From the NCBI RefSeq assembly GCF_000173655.1, contig NZ_ABZU01000005.1, positions 1 to 64,000 of the forward strand: a DNA stretch of 64,000 bases. The letters run 5' to 3'. Of the stretch, positions 62,889-64,000 are shown in pieces. Position numbers and translations under genes: made by a program. How positions within the stretch are numbered: position 1 is the stretch's first letter; each line of letters opens with the position of its first letter. Below the pieces are notes generated by a model. The model had not been told where the DNA came from. It saw nothing but the letters and a program-made list of their open reading frames with translations, and made no database searches. Source of the DNA: Corynebacterium amycolatum SK46 (GTDB lineage Bacteria; Actinomycetota; Actinomycetes; Mycobacteriales; Mycobacteriaceae).

Positions 62889-63995
62889 ATGAGCAGCACA
62901 ACCTCGCAATCACCCGAAAACCTACGACGCTCATCAATCATCTTGGCACCGATGGCTGGAGGACCATCCACGCCAGAACTGGTCGCAGCAGTTTCTAATG
63001 CTGGCGGGGTTGGTACCCTTGCCGCTGGATATCTCACTGTCGAAAAGCTCACCGAACAGGCACGGCAGACGTGCGCGCTGCTTGACGACGGCAAAGGTTT
63101 CGGCATCAACCTCTTCTGCCCCAACACGGCTGGCGCCCGTGGCGGAACCTCCGAGGGTGAGCTCGCTCAGTGGACCGCTTTTCGTAATCGTCTGGCGCCG
63201 GTTGCTGCCCACTTCGAGGCCGATTTGCCCGACACTCCAACCTGGTCAGATGACTATTTCCCGGCAAAAGTCGAGGCAATTCTGGCCGATAATTTTCTGC
63301 CCAATCCGAATGCGCTGGAGTTCGTCTCCTTCACCTTTGGCTATCCAGATAAAGAGGTCATTGCTCGGGTAAAGGAATCTGGCCGCAAAGTGATTTTGAA
63401 TGCGACCTCAATTGAAGGCGTGCGGGCGGCGGCTGCAGCTGGCGCTGATCGCATTGTTCTGCAGGGATTAGCTGCGGGTGGGCACCGCGCATTCGTGAAG
63501 GGCAAGGATTCGTCCGATAGCATTGGGGCCTCTGTAGAAGAGCTCGCCCAAGCAGTCACCGAGGCGAGTGCAGTTACCGATGTTCCCATCATCGCCGCTG
63601 GTGGGGTGGGTAACCGAGAGGACGTCGTCAAGCTTGTGGGAGCTGGCGCGACGGCTGTGCAAGTTGGCACGCGGTTCCTCACCACCGCGGAGGCGGGTAC
63701 GAAGGAGACCCACCGACGGGCATTGCGTGAGCTCACGGAGCGCGGTACCGTTTTGACTCACGCCTTTTCCGGTAAGCCCGCGCGTGCAATTGAGAACACG
63801 TTTACCCGGGAGCTTTCTGCGGTCGCTCCGGAGCTTTACCCACAACTGCACTACTTGACCACGCCGATTCGCGGCGCAGCGAATAAGACCGGCGATCCTG
63901 AATATCTCAACTTATGGGCCGGTATTGCTTTTTCTCAGTGCGAGGATCAATATGCGGGCGATGTCGTTGCGGAGCTTTCCGGCTCAGCCGAGTAA
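62889..63995 (+). CDS. Nitronate monooxygenase family flavoprotein
   Basis: 368 residues, a FMN-binding TIM barrel. It opens with IILAPMAGGPSTPELVAAVSNAGGVGTLAAG. Phosphate-binding and active-site regions are VILNATSIEGVRAAAAAGAD, VLQGLAAGGHRA (with the conserved His) and PIIAAGGVGNREDV followed by GATAVQVGTRFL. Members oxidise alkyl nitronates or propionate-3-nitronate, and some are enoyl-ACP reductases, which the shorter N-terminus argues against. It lies alone after the betA terminator, with its stop codon 5 bases from the window edge. No denitrifying or nitro-compound genes adjoin it. Confidence 0.85.
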   Translation: MSSTTSQSPENLRRSSIILAPMAGGPSTPELVAAVSNAGGVGTLAAGYLTVEKLTEQARQTCALLDDGKGFGINLFCPNTAGARGGTSEGELAQWTAFRNRLAPVAAHFEADLPDTPTWSDDYFPAKVEAILADNFLPNPNALEFVSFTFGYPDKEVIARVKESGRKVILNATSIEGVRAAAAAGADRIVLQGLAAGGHRAFVKGKDSSDSIGASVEELAQAVTEASAVTDVPIIAAGGVGNREDVVKLVGAGATAVQVGTRFLTTAEAGTKETHRRALRELTERGTVLTHAFSGKPARAIENTFTRELSAVAPELYPQLHYLTTPIRGAANKTGDPEYLNLWAGIAFSQCEDQYAGDVVAELSGSAE

Positions 63996-64000
63996 TACGA

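Overview
The window reads as chromosome of a Corynebacterium-like member of the Mycobacteriales (mid-GC, actinobacterial codon use). The main reason is a cell-envelope block (about 6.6-17.2 kb) that matches in content and order the mycobacterial Rv0236A-Rv0236c and Rv0224c-Rv0228 genes. These are a DUF2613 peptide, the arabinofuranosyltransferase AftD, a TmaT-like acyltransferase, a DUF3068 (NCgl2760/PgfA-type) protein, a polytopic membrane protein, a GT4 glycosyltransferase and an MtrP-like methyltransferase. An MMPL transporter lies nearby. Together these suggest an arabinogalactan/trehalose-mycolate envelope. The species cannot be named from the sequence alone.

Layout. 0.1-6.5 kb: MMPL transporter, NarL-type two-component pair, CynX/NimT-type MFS carrier, universal stress protein. 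6.6-17.2 kb: envelope block. 17.2-22.4 kb: siderophore uptake operon (lipoprotein, two FecCD permeases, ATPase, siderophore-interacting reductase) behind a good DtxR-box match. 22.6-26.2 kb: fadA-fadB beta-oxidation pair. 26.3-30.3 kb: a nested inverted-repeat element, an AbiEi/DUF559-like protein, a MOSC protein and SelO. 30.8-36.1 kb: a four-gene oligopeptide ABC operon bracketed by two near-identical 70-bp hairpin repeats. 36.4-44.4 kb: kdpFABCDE preceded by a very small membrane ORF. 45-47.2 kb: a YdhK-type lipoprotein and a YeeE-TusA fusion. 47.4-49.2 kb: an unknown membrane protein and a phosphatidylcholine synthase homologue. 49.2-56.9 kb: an AT-richer accessory island. 57-62.8 kb: glycine-betaine synthesis from choline (betB, betT, divergent betA). 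62.9-64 kb: a nitronate monooxygenase-type flavoprotein.

The most unusual content is in the island. A compact three-gene operon encodes an AsnO/VioC-type Fe(II)/2-oxoglutarate dioxygenase, an MFS exporter and a stand-alone adenylation-carrier-thioesterase (A-T-TE) protein with no condensation domain. It looks like a minimal pathway that activates one amino acid, hydroxylates it, and releases and exports it. Next to it lie decayed remains of an AbiEi/AbiEii type IV toxin-antitoxin pair, in several reading frames each.

Choline is a theme of the right-hand end. BetT could import it, BetA/BetB oxidise it to glycine betaine, and the Pcs homologue could join it to CDP-diacylglycerol. Kdp (potassium) and Bet (betaine) together give an osmotic-stress capacity. 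No tRNA, rRNA, CRISPR array or intact insertion sequence was seen.
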